64,000 nt of DNA from Salinicoccus albus DSM 19776 (GCF_000385175.1 NZ_ARQJ01000029.1:104472-168471); one strand, 5' to 3'. Numbered from the stretch's first letter, positions 43,472 to 56,590 are shown. The notes: generated from the letters alone by a model not told the origin. A program made the numbers and translations.

Positions 43472-45796
43472 TTACTTCTTTCTGTTCCTTTTTTTGGCCG
43501 CCTTCTTCGCACCTTTGTAGAATGGTTTTTTATTCGTATTGCCATTATCTGAGCCTTTATCATTCTTTTGGCGGGACCGGCTTTTATTACTGCTGTCGTC
43601 CTTTTTGGACTTTGCTTTGATCTCCACCGGCTTGTCTCTTTTTTCTCTCGGGGCGCGTTCAGGCATCCCTGTAATCTTAAAATCGATAAGCTTTTCTGAA
43701 AGTTTGACATCAGCCACTTCAATTTCGACCGGATCGCCGATACGGTATACATTGCCGGTGCGGTCGCCGATCATCGACATCTGTCTTTCATGATATTGGT
43801 AATGATCATCCGTCATCATGGAGACATGGACAAGACCTTCGATCGTATTTGGCAGCTCGACGAACATGCCGAAGTTCATAATGCCTGAAATGACGCCTTC
43901 GTGGGTTTCCCCGATATGTTCAAGCATAAATTCGGCTTTTTTCAGATCATCCGTATCGCGTTCTGCATCCTGTGCGCGGCGTTCCCTGTCTGAAGTATGC
44001 TGGGCGGCGTCCGGCAAAAATTCAGCATTTTTATCAATTGTTTTTTGCCCGGTATGCCCGTCGATCAGGTATTCTCTGATCAGTCTGTGGACGATCAGGT
44101 CGGGATAACGTCTGATCGGGGACGTGAAGTGTGTATAAAATTCAGCAGCCAGACCGAAGTGCCCGGCATTTTCCTCAGAATACCTTGCCTGCTGCAAGGA
44201 TCGGAGCATCAATGTGCTGATCACCATTTCTTCCGGGCGTCCCTGGATTTCTTCAGTGATCTCTTGCAGTGCTTTTGGATGAATTTCGTTGCCTTTGCCT
44301 TTGACGACGATACCGAAATTTGTGATGAATTCAAAGAACTGTCTCAGTTTTTCCTCTTTTGGATCTTCGTGGATCCGATAGAGGAAAGGCACATCCATCC
44401 AGTGAAAATGTTCCGCCACTGTTTCGTTGGCAGCGAGCATGAACTCTTCGATCATCTTCTCACCAACAGAGCGTGTCCTTAAAACAACATCTTCCGGAGC
44501 GCCGTCCGCGCCGACAATAACCTGCGCTTCATTGAAGTCGAAGTCAATCGCGCCGCGGGCATCCCGCCGGTTTCTTAATACTTTTGCAAGCGCCTCTGCT
44601 TCCTGAAGCATCGGGTAAACATCTCTGTACTCGTGGATCAGCGCCTGATCGTCCTCATCCAGCATTTTATTGACAGCGTCATATGTCATCCTGCGGTTTG
44701 AATGAATGACACTCTGGAAGATTTCATGATTGACCAGCTTACCGTTGCTGTCAATTTCCATGCGGCAGCTCATCGTCAGGCGGTCGACATCCGGGTTAAG
44801 GGAACAGATACCGTTTGACAGGCGATGCGGGATCATCGGAATGACCCGGTCTACAAGGTAGACACTCGTTGCCCGGTCGTAGGCTTCTTTGTTCATCTCA
44901 GAGTTTTCTGTAACATAGTAACTCACATCAGCGATGCTGACAGTCAGTTCAAAGTTACCGTTATCAAGTTTGCTGACGGCAATCGCATCATCAAGATCCT
45001 TGGCGTCCGCGCCATCGATAGTAATGGTCAGTTCATCGCGCAGATCCCTGCGGCCGTCCAGTTCAAATCTGTCGATGTGATCCGGGACATGTTCCGCTTC
45101 TTTCAACACTTCTTCCGGAAAGTCAATCTCGATCCCATGCTGATAAATGATGGACATGATATCAACGCCCGGGTCATTCTTGTGCCCGAGCAGCTGGATC
45201 ACGTGACCTTCCGCATTATCATTACCGTCACCGTATCTGGTAATCTCAACAAGCACCTTATGCCCTTCGATCGCTCCAAGGTTCTGGCCTTTCGGTATGA
45301 AGATGTCATCGACGATTTTCTTGGAATCCGGCACAACAAAACCGAAATGCTTGTTCGGCTGGTATTCACCAACCACCCGGGTGATGCCGCGCTTCAGAAT
45401 ACTTGTGATTTCACCTTCATACTTCTCATCTTCCCCGCCTTTGGCGGACTTTCCAATCTTGACCAGCACCGTATCCCCGTCCAGTGCACTGTTAATTGCA
45501 TTCGGCGGGATGAAAACATCTTCAAGTTCAGTATCTTCGGGGCGCAGGAAACCAAATCCCCGCTTATGCATAGACAGATTTCCTTTGACAAGGTCCGTTT
45601 CGCTCGTTTTCATGAATTTGTCTTTCTTCGTACGAAAAACGATACCGGATTCCTCAAGGGCAACCAATGTTTTAACCATTTCCTTGAAGTCATCCGATTC
45701 ATCCGCAGAAAGCTCTTTTTGGAATTGGCTCATCGTCATCGGTTTATAATTTTCCGATTCGATAATTTCTAATATTCTCTCTCTATAGTCACCCAT
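43472..45796 (-). CDS. rnr: Ribonuclease R
   Basis: 774-aa 3'-5' exoribonuclease that degrades structured RNA and works with tmRNA-SmpB. Domains: winged-helix start (1-70), two cold-shock domains (70-230), RNB catalytic domain (about 245-570; TIDGADAKDLDDAIAV with the metal aspartates), S1 domain (620-700) and a Lys-rich tail ending KKAAKKRNRKK. ATG at 45796 follows AGGAGGCGATTCC; an earlier in-frame start would run into est. Very close to est (16 bases) and smpB (6 bases). Confidence 0.96.
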   Translation of the reverse strand: MGDYRERILEIIESENYKPMTMSQFQKELSADESDDFKEMVKTLVALEESGIVFRTKKDKFMKTSETDLVKGNLSMHKRGFGFLRPEDTELEDVFIPPNAINSALDGDTVLVKIGKSAKGGEDEKYEGEITSILKRGITRVVGEYQPNKHFGFVVPDSKKIVDDIFIPKGQNLGAIEGHKVLVEITRYGDGNDNAEGHVIQLLGHKNDPGVDIMSIIYQHGIEIDFPEEVLKEAEHVPDHIDRFELDGRRDLRDELTITIDGADAKDLDDAIAVSKLDNGNFELTVSIADVSYYVTENSEMNKEAYDRATSVYLVDRVIPMIPHRLSNGICSLNPDVDRLTMSCRMEIDSNGKLVNHEIFQSVIHSNRRMTYDAVNKMLDEDDQALIHEYRDVYPMLQEAEALAKVLRNRRDARGAIDFDFNEAQVIVGADGAPEDVVLRTRSVGEKMIEEFMLAANETVAEHFHWMDVPFLYRIHEDPKEEKLRQFFEFITNFGIVVKGKGNEIHPKALQEITEEIQGRPEEMVISTLMLRSLQQARYSEENAGHFGLAAEFYTHFTSPIRRYPDLIVHRLIREYLIDGHTGQKTIDKNAEFLPDAAQHTSDRERRAQDAERDTDDLKKAEFMLEHIGETHEGVISGIMNFGMFVELPNTIEGLVHVSMMTDDHYQYHERQMSMIGDRTGNVYRIGDPVEIEVADVKLSEKLIDFKITGMPERAPREKRDKPVEIKAKSKKDDSSNKSRSRQKNDKGSDNGNTNKKPFYKGAKKAAKKRNRKK

Positions 45797-45812
45797 GGAA
45801 TCGCCTCCTGTT

Positions 45813-46556
45813 TTAGTTCCAGTCCAACTGGTTCTTAAATTTATACAAGTCTTCAAATAACTGCTGCTTTTCAATATCTATCGTAAGCACGTGCCCCGAT
45901 TCTGGATACCATTTCAGTTTTTTGTCTTCTTCATCCGTCGAAGTATCGTTATAAATAATGTTCGCCGAATCCGGGCTGATCACTTCATCCTTCCCGGACT
46001 GCGCAACGAACAGAGGATCGAACACATCATCCAGCCTGCTGTTCACCAGGCTGATCATATCACTAATTTCATCCAGCATATCGGTCGGTTCAAGATCTTT
46101 CATTTCCTTCTCGATCGTTTCTTCATCTCTGCCTTCCATTGACTTGAAACCTCTGGCATATTCCAGGAAACTGTTAAACATCTTTTCCTTGTCCTTCATA
46201 TACATCGGGCTGCATATTGTGCATACCCCTAAAACCTCGCGTTCAATCGCCAGTCTCAATGCAAAGACACCGCCCAGGGAAATTCCGGCAACAAAAATAT
46301 TGTCATAGCCCTTGTCTCTCAAGAAATCATATGCATCAAGTACCTGTGCCCACCACACATAAGGACTCGACTTGAGAATGTTTTCAGGCGGCTCAGCATG
46401 ACCTTCATAATGCGGGGCATAGGAAGTAATCCCCTGCTTTTGAAGATAGCGTCCCAGCTGCCTGACATCCGATGAATTACCAGTGAATCCATGGAGTAAA
46501 AGCACCGCCTTTTCACCCGTTTCAAAGAAAAATGGTTTTGGTAATTGTACCTTCAT
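45813..46556 (-). CDS. est: Carboxylesterase, Est30 type
   Basis: 247-aa alpha/beta-hydrolase. Seen: oxyanion turn LLLHGFTGNSSD, nucleophile S93 in GISLGG, D190 in SGKDEVI and H222 in PESGHVLTID, i.e. a full catalytic triad with a small cap. Resembles Est30 of Geobacillus; cleaves short-chain esters in the cytosol, natural substrate unknown. It lies between secG and rnr as in Bacillus and Staphylococcus. A terminator separates it from secG. Confidence 0.92.
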   Translation of the reverse strand: MKVQLPKPFFFETGEKAVLLLHGFTGNSSDVRQLGRYLQKQGITSYAPHYEGHAEPPENILKSSPYVWWAQVLDAYDFLRDKGYDNIFVAGISLGGVFALRLAIEREVLGVCTICSPMYMKDKEKMFNSFLEYARGFKSMEGRDEETIEKEMKDLEPTDMLDEISDMISLVNSRLDDVFDPLFVAQSGKDEVISPDSANIIYNDTSTDEEDKKLKWYPESGHVLTIDIEKQQLFEDLYKFKNQLDWN

Positions 46557-46611
46557 AGTCTGCTCCCTGCTTTCGAGTGCTTTATCTTTATTGTACGTTA
46601 TATGATCATTA

Positions 46612-46642
46612 TATAAAATAAAACCCCCCTGGCATCAGGGGG
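46612..46642 (-). terminator. Terminator after secG
   Basis: Minus-strand CCCCCTGATGCCAGGGGG hairpin, followed by TTTTATTTTAT. Confidence 0.9.
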
Positions 46643-46651
46643 TGATAACAA

Positions 46652-46882
46652 TTAACCTAAATATGTCAGCAACAGCATAATCAAGAAAAACAGAAGCGCC
46701 AGAATAACAGTCGCTCTATGCAGCACCAAATCCATACCGCGAGTTTTTTGTTTACCGAATAATTGCTCTGCACCGCCACCGATCGCACCTGACAGACCGG
46801 CGCTTTTCCCTGACTGTAGCAATACCACTGCAATTAAAGATATACAAACTATAATCAATAGCACAATGAGCAGCGTTTGCAT
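46652..46882 (-). CDS. secG: Preprotein translocase subunit SecG
   Basis: 76-aa membrane protein with two hydrophobic helices (3-24 and 55-74) joined by a Gly-rich loop ([28 protein letters not shown]), the SecG pattern. Part of the SecYEG channel, improving protein export. Ribosome site TGGAGGG before ATG. It has its own promoter and terminator and lies downstream of eno, as in relatives. Confidence 0.95.
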   Translation of the reverse strand: MQTLLIVLLIIVCISLIAVVLLQSGKSAGLSGAIGGGAEQLFGKQKTRGMDLVLHRATVILALLFFLIMLLLTYLG

Positions 46883-46915
46883 GTGGTAATCCCTCCAAAA
46901 ATATTAACACTAAGA

Positions 46916-46944
46916 ATATTATCAAAAACATAGAGTGAATGCAA
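46916..46944 (-). promoter_or_regulatory. secG promoter
   Basis: TTGCAT (46939-46944) and TAATAT (46916-46921) on the minus strand, 17-base spacing. Confidence 0.65.
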
Positions 46945-47027
46945 ACAGATGTGGTGTTTTTACACTTAATTTAAACTGCATTATTCCAGCGTTCCCGGTA
47001 CATAACAAGCGACAGCAGCCAAACACA

Positions 47028-47065
47028 CTGAAGGATCGCCGCCTGATCAGGCGGCGATCCTTCAG
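47028..47065. terminator. 38-bp perfect palindrome after eno
   Basis: Perfect inverted repeat with no unpaired centre: arms CTGAAGGATCGCCGCC and GGCGGCGATCCTTCAG around TGATCA. It begins five bases after the eno stop. The following minus-strand sequence (TGTGTTTGG) is only weakly T-rich. Most likely a terminator or stability hairpin for the glycolytic mRNA. Confidence 0.75.
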
Positions 47066-47069
47066 ATCT

Positions 47070-50740
<3,671 letters not shown>

Positions 50741-50751
50741 TCATACAGATC

Positions 50752-51939
50752 TCACTTGTCGTCTATGGCCGTCAAGCCGGGCAGCTCCCTGCCTTCCAGA
50801 TATTCCAGGGAGGCCCCGCCGCCTGTTGAAATATGGGAGAAATCATCTGCATATCCCAGATCCATGGCTGCTGCTGCAGAATCCCCGCCGCCGATAATCG
50901 TCACTGCATCATCCAGCGCTGCGATTGACTGACACACACCAATCGTCCCTTGGGCAAATGCTTCCATTTCAAATACACCCATTGGGCCGTTCCAGATGAC
51001 TGTTCCGGCACCTTGCAATTCTGCCTCAAATGCTTTGACTGTGCCCTGTCCAATATCCAGACCTTCCATATCTGCCGGAATTTCATCAACCGGCACTGTT
51101 TTATGGCTGGCATCTTCAGCAAACTCTTCTGCAGCGACAACATCTTTCGGGAGTACGATTTTATCACCCGCTTTATCGAGGAGGGATTTCGCAAGTTCCA
51201 CCCTGTCTGCCTCCAGCAGGGATCCTCCAATTTCATATCCCAGTGATTTCAGGAAAGTATATGCCATACCGCCGCCGATAATGACTTTATCCGCCCGCGG
51301 CAGAAGGTTCTCAATCACGCCAATTTTATCGGAGACTTTCGCACCGCCTAAAATTGCCACAAACGGTCGTTTCGGTTCCTCGATGGCACCGCCGATGAAG
51401 TCGATTTCCTTTTGCATCAGAAACCCGGATACTGTTTCAATGTTAGAACCAATGCCGACATTTGAAGCATGCTTACGGTGTGCTGTCCCGAATGCATCGT
51501 TGACAAAGATGTCCCCTAAAGAGGCCCAGTATCTGCCGAGCTCTGCATCGTTTCCGCTTTCTTTTTTGTCTTCAATATCTTCAAAACGTGTGTTTTCAAA
51601 TAAAAGAATTTCGCCATCCTCAAGTGCTGACACCGCTTGTTCGAGCGACCTCCCTCTTGTATGCGGGACGAAAACTACCTCTCTGCCCAGTTTGTCTGTC
51701 AGAGCGGCTGCCACCGGCTGGAGTGTTTTATCTTGCTTATCTTCTTCAGTCTTCACTTTGCCGAGGTGGGAGAATAAAATCACTCTGCCACCTTGTTCAA
51801 GCACATATTCGATGGTCGGCAGCGCCTGGACAATCCGGTTGTCATTCGTAATTTCCCCGTCTGTCATCGGTACGTTAAGATCAGCGCGGAGCAGCACTTT
51901 CTTGCCGCTGAGATCTGCATCTTCTACAGTTTTCTTCAT
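50752..51939 (-). CDS. pgk: Phosphoglycerate kinase
   Basis: 395-aa glycolytic kinase making ATP from 1,3-bisphosphoglycerate. Seen: [11 protein letters not shown] at the start, [44 protein letters not shown] (ADP lobe), [21 protein letters not shown] and [12 protein letters not shown] at 51939 follows CAGGAGGCACAGCA; upstream in-frame starts lie in the gap after gapA. Middle gene of the operon. Confidence 0.98.
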   Translation of the reverse strand: MKKTVEDADLSGKKVLLRADLNVPMTDGEITNDNRIVQALPTIEYVLEQGGRVILFSHLGKVKTEEDKQDKTLQPVAAALTDKLGREVVFVPHTRGRSLEQAVSALEDGEILLFENTRFEDIEDKKESGNDAELGRYWASLGDIFVNDAFGTAHRKHASNVGIGSNIETVSGFLMQKEIDFIGGAIEEPKRPFVAILGGAKVSDKIGVIENLLPRADKVIIGGGMAYTFLKSLGYEIGGSLLEADRVELAKSLLDKAGDKIVLPKDVVAAEEFAEDASHKTVPVDEIPADMEGLDIGQGTVKAFEAELQGAGTVIWNGPMGVFEMEAFAQGTIGVCQSIAALDDAVTIIGGGDSAAAAMDLGYADDFSHISTGGGASLEYLEGRELPGLTAIDDK

Positions 51940-52039
51940 TGCTGTGCCTCCTGTACAATTAATGGTCACTTCCATTATACCCATTATCCGAATCTAAATA
52001 AAATAAAAACGGGCGGTCTCCCGCCCGTCTGATAAGTTG

Positions 52040-53041
52040 TTACTGTTTAACCGCCATGTGCTCGAGCGTTCTGACCAGCTGGGAAGCATACGACATTTCA
52101 TTATCATACCATGCGACCGCACGGACCATCTGTTTTCCGTCCACTTCCATGACATGCGTCTGGGTAGCGTCGAACAATGAACCTTCCTTGATGCCGATAA
52201 CATCTGAAGAAACGATTTCATCGTCCGTATATCCAAATGACGGATTGACTGCTGCTTTCATGGCTGCGTTAACGTCTTCGGCTGTTACATTTTCATTGAG
52301 GACAACGGTCACTTCAGTCAATGAACCTGTCGCGACCGGTACGCGCTGGGCGCCGCCATTAAGTTTGCCGTCAAGTTCAGGGATGACCTTGCCGATTGCT
52401 TTGGCAGCACCGGTAGAGTTTGGAACCACGTTCATCGCTGCTGCGCGAGCACGTCGGTAATCTCCTTTTGGATGCGGTGCGTCCAGTGTGTTCTGATCTC
52501 CGGTATATGCATGGATGGTCGTCATCAGTCCGTGGTTGATGCCAAATTCGTTATTCAGCACATTCACTACCGGCGCCAGGCAGTTTGTCGTACAGGACGC
52601 GGCAGATACAATTTCCTCACTGCCGTCAATAAAATCTTCGTTGACACCGTAAACAATCGTCCTCATGTCATCTTTGCCGGGCGCTGACAGAAGTACCTTT
52701 TTGGCACCTGCGGTGATGTGTTTTCGAGCCCCTTCAGCATGGGTGAATAAACCGGTACACTCAAGCACAATATCGATATCAAGATCTGACCATGGTAATT
52801 CAGCCGGCTCTTTAATGTTGTAGGATTTCACTTCGCTGCCGTTGATTTTAAAACCGCCGTCGAACTGTTCCAGTTCACCTTCAAAACGGCCCTGGGTCGT
52901 ATCATACTTGAAGAGATGCGCCAGGAAATCATCATCAGTCAAATCGTTTACCGCTACTAATTCAATATCGTCATAGTTTTGAATTTCTCTCGCTGCCAGT
53001 CTGCCAATACGTCCAAATCCATTAATTGCTACTTTTACCAT
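52040..53041 (-). CDS. gapA: Glyceraldehyde-3-phosphate dehydrogenase, glycolytic
   Basis: 333-aa NAD-dependent enzyme. Seen: NAD fold [14 protein letters not shown] with the Asp that favours NAD, catalytic C150 in [11 protein letters not shown]178 in TIHAYTGDQ, and [14 protein letters not shown]. It follows cggR by 31 bases and precedes pgk. Position directly after the CggR gene marks it as the glycolytic GapA rather than the gluconeogenic GapB. Confidence 0.98.
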   Translation of the reverse strand: MVKVAINGFGRIGRLAAREIQNYDDIELVAVNDLTDDDFLAHLFKYDTTQGRFEGELEQFDGGFKINGSEVKSYNIKEPAELPWSDLDIDIVLECTGLFTHAEGARKHITAGAKKVLLSAPGKDDMRTIVYGVNEDFIDGSEEIVSAASCTTNCLAPVVNVLNNEFGINHGLMTTIHAYTGDQNTLDAPHPKGDYRRARAAAMNVVPNSTGAAKAIGKVIPELDGKLNGGAQRVPVATGSLTEVTVVLNENVTAEDVNAAMKAAVNPSFGYTDDEIVSSDVIGIKEGSLFDATQTHVMEVDGKQMVRAVAWYDNEMSYASQLVRTLEHMAVKQ

Positions 53042-53072
53042 TGTTTATGGCCTCCTTGATTATTTTCAGTGA

Positions 53073-54098
53073 TTAATGATCGCTGTTCAGTAAATATTCT
53101 GCGATTGTTTCGTCGATGAAAAGCAGTGTATTCTCCGGTGCGATTTTCATGTATGCGCTGACCGCTTCTTTCTTGCTGCTGCCGCCTGCAACTGCAAAAA
53201 TTGCCTTTTTACTTGCCAGGTCTTCAAGCTGTAACCCGATGGTTTTCACTTTCTTTAAAATATCGCCGTTACGGTCAAAGTAATAACCGAATGTTTCCCC
53301 GACTGCACCCTTCTCTCTCAACCGATCGATAACTTCCTGCTGTACGTCCCGGCGGTCCGCCATCTTCATCGCTTCGCCGATGCCGTGGATGACATAGTCT
53401 GATTGTTGATTAAGACGGGTCACTTCCTTGACAGCCGGTTCATTTTTCAGCGGTTCGAGCACCGTCTCCCCGACATTATCCGGGGCATGAAGCACCTTAT
53501 GCCCACTGCCGGTTGCAGCTGCCAGACGGCTGACAATGGAGTTTGCCTGATAGTAAACTTCCTCGCCGAGGCCGCCGCGGGCGGGTACGAACAACAGATT
53601 ATCATCTGTCGGAGACAGGAAATTGCTGACGCTGGCCATGGTCGAGCCCCCAGCTGCCGAGATAACCGCCCCGTCAAAAAACATTTTTTGAAGTTTCTCC
53701 GCCATCAGCTTGGACAGTTCATGCTGCAGTTCCTCACTGCTGTCTGCATCTCCGCGGATGATGAAAAAGTCCCGCAGTCCGTATTTTTCCCTCAAGCTGC
53801 GGGCAAGATCCGCCCGCCTGTCAAGTGTTGTAATATATGGGGAGAGTTCCTCCATTATCTCATTACCCGACTGGGAGACAGCTATGCCTCTTTTATCAAT
53901 TAATATCAAACCTAAATGATGCAGTCTGTCGACTTCCTTACGCAAAATCCTTTCAGTCCAGCCCATCTTCCTGGCCAGTGTCCGCCTGCCAATGGGCTGA
54001 TTCGCCTCTATGCGCTTTAATATCTCAAAGCGTTTCAGAAGCTCGTCTATGGCTTCCGGGGCGATGCGTCTTTGAATACTCAATAATCTCTGCCACAC
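53073..54098 (-). CDS. cggR: Central glycolytic genes regulator CggR/GapR
   Basis: 341-aa SorC/DeoR-type repressor of the gap operon; fructose-1,6-bisphosphate releases it. Seen: helix-turn-helix region with NQPIGRRTLARKMGWTERILRKEVDRL (about 33-60), then the sugar-binding domain with ISAAGGSTMASV, FVPARGGLGEE, GIGEAMKMADRR, AVGETFGYYF and FAVAGGSSKKEA. GTG at 54098 with GGGAGG about ten bases upstream aligns with the staphylococcal GapR start; an ATG eight codons earlier has no site. First gene of the operon, with an operator-like palindrome just upstream. Confidence 0.93.
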   Translation of the reverse strand: MWQRLLSIQRRIAPEAIDELLKRFEILKRIEANQPIGRRTLARKMGWTERILRKEVDRLHHLGLILIDKRGIAVSQSGNEIMEELSPYITTLDRRADLARSLREKYGLRDFFIIRGDADSSEELQHELSKLMAEKLQKMFFDGAVISAAGGSTMASVSNFLSPTDDNLLFVPARGGLGEEVYYQANSIVSRLAAATGSGHKVLHAPDNVGETVLEPLKNEPAVKEVTRLNQQSDYVIHGIGEAMKMADRRDVQQEVIDRLREKGAVGETFGYYFDRNGDILKKVKTIGLQLEDLASKKAIFAVAGGSSKKEAVSAYMKIAPENTLLFIDETIAEYLLNSDH

Positions 54099-54133
54099 GG
54101 CATCAACACCTCCCGCCAACATGAGACTGAATA

Positions 54134-54149
54134 TGTCCCACCAGGGACA
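54134..54149. promoter_or_regulatory. Putative CggR operator
   Basis: TGTCCC, four bases, GGGACA: a 16-bp inverted repeat holding the GGGAC core of known CggR operators (CGGGAC repeats). It lies between the promoter and the cggR start, where the operator sits in Bacillus and Staphylococcus. Confidence 0.75.
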
Positions 54150-54167
54150 AAAAATAACTGCACATTT

Positions 54168-54195
54168 AATATACCATATATATTAAATAATGCAA
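54168..54195 (-). promoter_or_regulatory. gap operon promoter
   Basis: Minus-strand TTGCAT (54190-54195) and TATATT with TGG before it (extended -10; 54168-54173), 16-base spacing. Confidence 0.65.
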
Positions 54196-54214
54196 TTATT
54201 TCATTTCAACGTCT

Positions 54215-54478
54215 TTATCTGGAATTACCCCTATAGTCTTTTAAATAATCATAAACCTGTGCAAAATCAATGATCCCTTCCTGGACAACTTTGTTGTCAT
54301 GTTCGAGCACTGGCACCCTGATCATATATTTCTCCTGAAGTCCCTCCTCAGAATCAATATCAACCATAGTTAATCTCACATCACTGTACCTCAGTTCATT
54401 GATGGCGACCCTCACCTGTTCAAGACCTTCATTACATAATTGACAGTTATCCCTCGTATAGTAGACCATCTCAAGCAT
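54215..54478 (-). CDS. Glutaredoxin-like protein
   Basis: 87-aa protein of the glutaredoxin/DUF836 family. Seen: YYTRDNCQLCNEGLEQV with CQLC near residues 12-15, VDIDSEEGLQEKYMIRVPVLEHD with the cis-Pro. Likely a thiol reductase; partner unknown. It is two bases downstream of the YjjB-type gene, so probably the last gene of that unit. It lies divergent neither to cggR nor to clpP; a staphylococcal homologue sits at the same place before gapR. Confidence 0.87.
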   Translation of the reverse strand: MLEMVYYTRDNCQLCNEGLEQVRVAINELRYSDVRLTMVDIDSEEGLQEKYMIRVPVLEHDNKVVQEGIIDFAQVYDYLKDYRGNSR

Positions 54479-54480
54479 GA

Positions 54481-54939
54481 TTATACCTCATTCCTTTTCA
54501 CTTTTCCTCTAATCGTCTGGTAAACCTGATAAGCCATTTCTGCACTTATGATACCGAGGGCAATGGCGCCGGCCGTCAGCATCACTTCAAACGCATATAC
54601 CTGGGCGAGTGTATACTCCTTCATAACGACATGGCGCATCGTATCATAAGCTGTACCGCCGGGCACCAGAGGTATGATGCCGCAAGTAATGAATATGATG
54701 ATCGGCATCTTCATCCATCTTGAGAAAAAAATTGCCATCACTGTCAATCCGATAGCTCCTGTATAAGCGGCAAGGATCAGATCTGTACCGCCTTCTCTGA
54801 GGAAATAATAGAGAATCCAGCCCGCAGCCCCGGTCAGTCCGCAATTCACCAGTGCACGCCGCGGTGCATTGAAGAGGATGCCGAAACCCGCTGAGGCTAA
54901 GAAACTGAATATCAGCTGAAATACAATTATCATCCCCAT
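54481..54939 (-). CDS. ThrE-type exporter small subunit, YjjB type (DUF3815)
   Basis: 152-aa membrane protein with about four to five hydrophobic helices and the segment GIIPLVPGGTAYDTMRHV, the marker of the C-terminal half of threonine/serine exporters of the ThrE family. It works with the YjjP-type protein encoded six bases upstream as a split ThrE. Exports threonine, serine or dicarboxylates in relatives; substrate here inferred. Confidence 0.85.
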   Translation of the reverse strand: MGMIIVFQLIFSFLASAGFGILFNAPRRALVNCGLTGAAGWILYYFLREGGTDLILAAYTGAIGLTVMAIFFSRWMKMPIIIFITCGIIPLVPGGTAYDTMRHVVMKEYTLAQVYAFEVMLTAGAIALGIISAEMAYQVYQTIRGKVKRNEV

Positions 54940-54945
54940 CTCCTC

Positions 54946-55731
54946 CTACAACAGCATGTAAACAAGAGCGACACCGGCACCGATCGCAATGGCAGTCAGT
55001 GCCGCTTCCGCCCCTTTGATCACACCTGCCAGCAGATGGCCGCGAATCATTTCCCGTATGGCATTCGTAATGAGCACTCCCGGGACCAGCGGCATGACGC
55101 TTGAGATGACGATTGTATCCAGCATCTGTCCGGGGCCGTATTCTGCATAGAGAATCGCAGCCATTGCAATGAACACTGCGGCAAAAAATTCAGTGAAGAA
55201 CTTGATCTTCGTATACCGCTGGATGCCCTCCATGATGAACACACCGCCGGCACCAGCGATGACAGCTGCCGGAATATCGACGGTCACGCCTTCAAACAGC
55301 ATGAGAAAACTGACGCCGATAATCGCACCGGACAGAACGACCATCCAGAAAGGAAATATCCGCGTATCGTGGATGGTTCCCAGCTGGTCGATTGCCTGCC
55401 TGAGCGGCAGTCCGCCTGCAATCCTGCGGGACAGATTATTGATGCTGTCTATCTTTTCAAGATTGTTCGCTCTTTCATCAATACGCACTGTCTGTGTCAG
55501 TGCGTAATCATTCATAGAAAAAATAATGACCGTGGGAGTAACGAAAACCTGAGTATTATCGATACCGTAATTGTCTGCGATACGTGCCATCGTATCTTCA
55601 ATACGGTAAGTCTCGGCCCCATTTTCGAGCAGTATTTTACCGCAGTTTAAAGCAATATAAAATACGTCTCGGACAAAGCCATCACTCAGCACTCTGTCAG
55701 GAGCGTCAATAGCCTCAAGTTCGCCACTCAC
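54946..55731 (-). CDS. ThrE-type exporter large subunit, YjjP type (DUF1212)
   Basis: 261-aa protein: soluble N-terminal part (1-110; ENGAETYRIEDTMARIADNYGI, the DUF1212 marker) followed by five hydrophobic helices with VMPLVPGVLITNAIREMIRGHLLAG near the C-terminus. GTG at 55731 is six bases after GAGGTG; longer reading would run into the tRNA. It starts only 22 bases after the tRNA-Arg 3' end on the same strand, so both may share the tRNA promoter. Confidence 0.87.
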   Translation of the reverse strand: MSGELEAIDAPDRVLSDGFVRDVFYIALNCGKILLENGAETYRIEDTMARIADNYGIDNTQVFVTPTVIIFSMNDYALTQTVRIDERANNLEKIDSINNLSRRIAGGLPLRQAIDQLGTIHDTRIFPFWMVVLSGAIIGVSFLMLFEGVTVDIPAAVIAGAGGVFIMEGIQRYTKIKFFTEFFAAVFIAMAAILYAEYGPGQMLDTIVISSVMPLVPGVLITNAIREMIRGHLLAGVIKGAEAALTAIAIGAGVALVYMLL

Positions 55732-55752
55732 ACGGCCCACCTCGATTCGGAA

Positions 55753-55824
55753 CACCCCCGGAGAGGATCGAACTCCCATCTCAAGAACCGGAATCTTACG
55801 TGTTGTCCATTACACCACGGGGGT
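55753..55824 (-). tRNA. tRNA-Arg (anticodon CCG)
   Basis: 72-nt cloverleaf on the minus strand: acceptor ACCCCCG/CGGGGGT, discriminator G, D-arm GTGGTGTAATGGACAAC, anticodon stem TAAGA/TCTTG with loop TTCCGGT, T-arm GGGAG TTCGATC CTCTC. Anticodon CCG reads CGG Arg codons. The 3' CCA is not encoded. Confidence 0.95.
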
Positions 55825-55854
55825 AAGTTATTATTATAGTTTGAAAACATATTC

Positions 55855-55883
55855 AGTATACCAATAATTAATAATGATGAAAA
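55855..55883 (-). promoter_or_regulatory. tRNA-Arg promoter
   Basis: Minus-strand TTTTCA (55878-55883) and TATACT preceded by TGG (55855-55860), 17-base spacing; start about 25 bases before the tRNA. Confidence 0.6.
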
Positions 55884-55918
55884 GAGTTAAAATTACTCAT
55901 TTTATGTGAGCATCTTCT

Positions 55919-55935
55919 TTTGACCTTATTTGACT
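55919..55935 (+). promoter_or_regulatory. CtsR operator of clpP
   Basis: TTTGACC, three bases, TTTGACT: the tandem heptad recognised by CtsR, the class III heat-shock repressor. It overlaps the -35 of clpP. Confidence 0.92.
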
Positions 55936-55948
55936 AATGTGGTATAAC
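55920..55948 (+). promoter_or_regulatory. clpP promoter
   Basis: TTGACC (55920-55925) and TATAAC (55943-55948) with 17-base spacing and TGTGG before the -10. CtsR bound at 55919-55935 would cover the -35 and spacer. Confidence 0.8.
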
Positions 55949-55993
55949 TTAATTAGTGCAATATAGAACAGTACATTATCAGGAGGCAGTAAT

Positions 55994-56590
55994 ATGAATT
56001 TAATTCCTACAGTAATCGAACAGACCAACCGAGGAGAACGTGCATATGATATATTCTCCAGGCTGTTAAAAGACAGAATCATCATGATTGGCACGCCGAT
56101 CGATGATAACGTGGCCAATTCAGTGGTCAGCCAGCTGCTTTTCCTGCAGGCGCAGGATTCCGAGAAAGATATTTTCCTTTATATTAACTCTCCGGGCGGC
56201 AGCGTGACTTCAGGTATGGCAATCTACGACACCATCCAGCATATCAAACCGGATGTTCAGACCATTTCCCTTGGTATTGCAGCTTCCATGGGGTCATTCC
56301 TGCTGGCAGCCGGTGCAAAAGGCAAACGCTTCGCGCTGCCGAATGCTGAAGTGATGATCCACCAGCCGCTCGGCGGAGCCCAGGGTCAGGCCACGGAAAT
56401 TGAGATCGCTGCAAAACACATCATCAGAACGCGCGAAAAACTCAATGCCATCCTGGCAGAACGTACCGGTCAGCCGATTGAAAAGATCCAGAAGGACACT
56501 GACCGTGATTTCTTCATGACTGCAGACGAAGCTAAAGAGTACGGCCTGGTCGACGAAGTGATGGAACCGGAAGCACTGGATAACAAATAA
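55994..56590 (+). CDS. clpP: ATP-dependent Clp protease proteolytic subunit
   Basis: 198-aa serine protease that forms the barrel-shaped core of ClpXP/ClpCP and degrades misfolded and regulatory proteins. Seen: catalytic triad S98 ([11 protein letters not shown]), H123 (MIHQPLGG) and D172 (DTDRDFF), plus [18 protein letters not shown] lies nine bases before the ATG. Single-gene unit under CtsR control, with a terminator after it. Confidence 0.98.
   Translation: MNLIPTVIEQTNRGERAYDIFSRLLKDRIIMIGTPIDDNVANSVVSQLLFLQAQDSEKDIFLYINSPGGSVTSGMAIYDTIQHIKPDVQTISLGIAASMGSFLLAAGAKGKRFALPNAEVMIHQPLGGAQGQATEIEIAAKHIIRTREKLNAILAERTGQPIEKIQKDTDRDFFMTADEAKEYGLVDEVMEPEALDNK

Noticed and set aside
44825..45772. 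Long open frame opposite rnr
   Set aside because: Antisense to a highly conserved gene; shadow of rnr codon bias with no start signals or family motifs.
50996..51997. 333-codon open frame opposite pgk
   Set aside because: Ser/Pro-rich shadow of pgk; no ribosome site or known domain.
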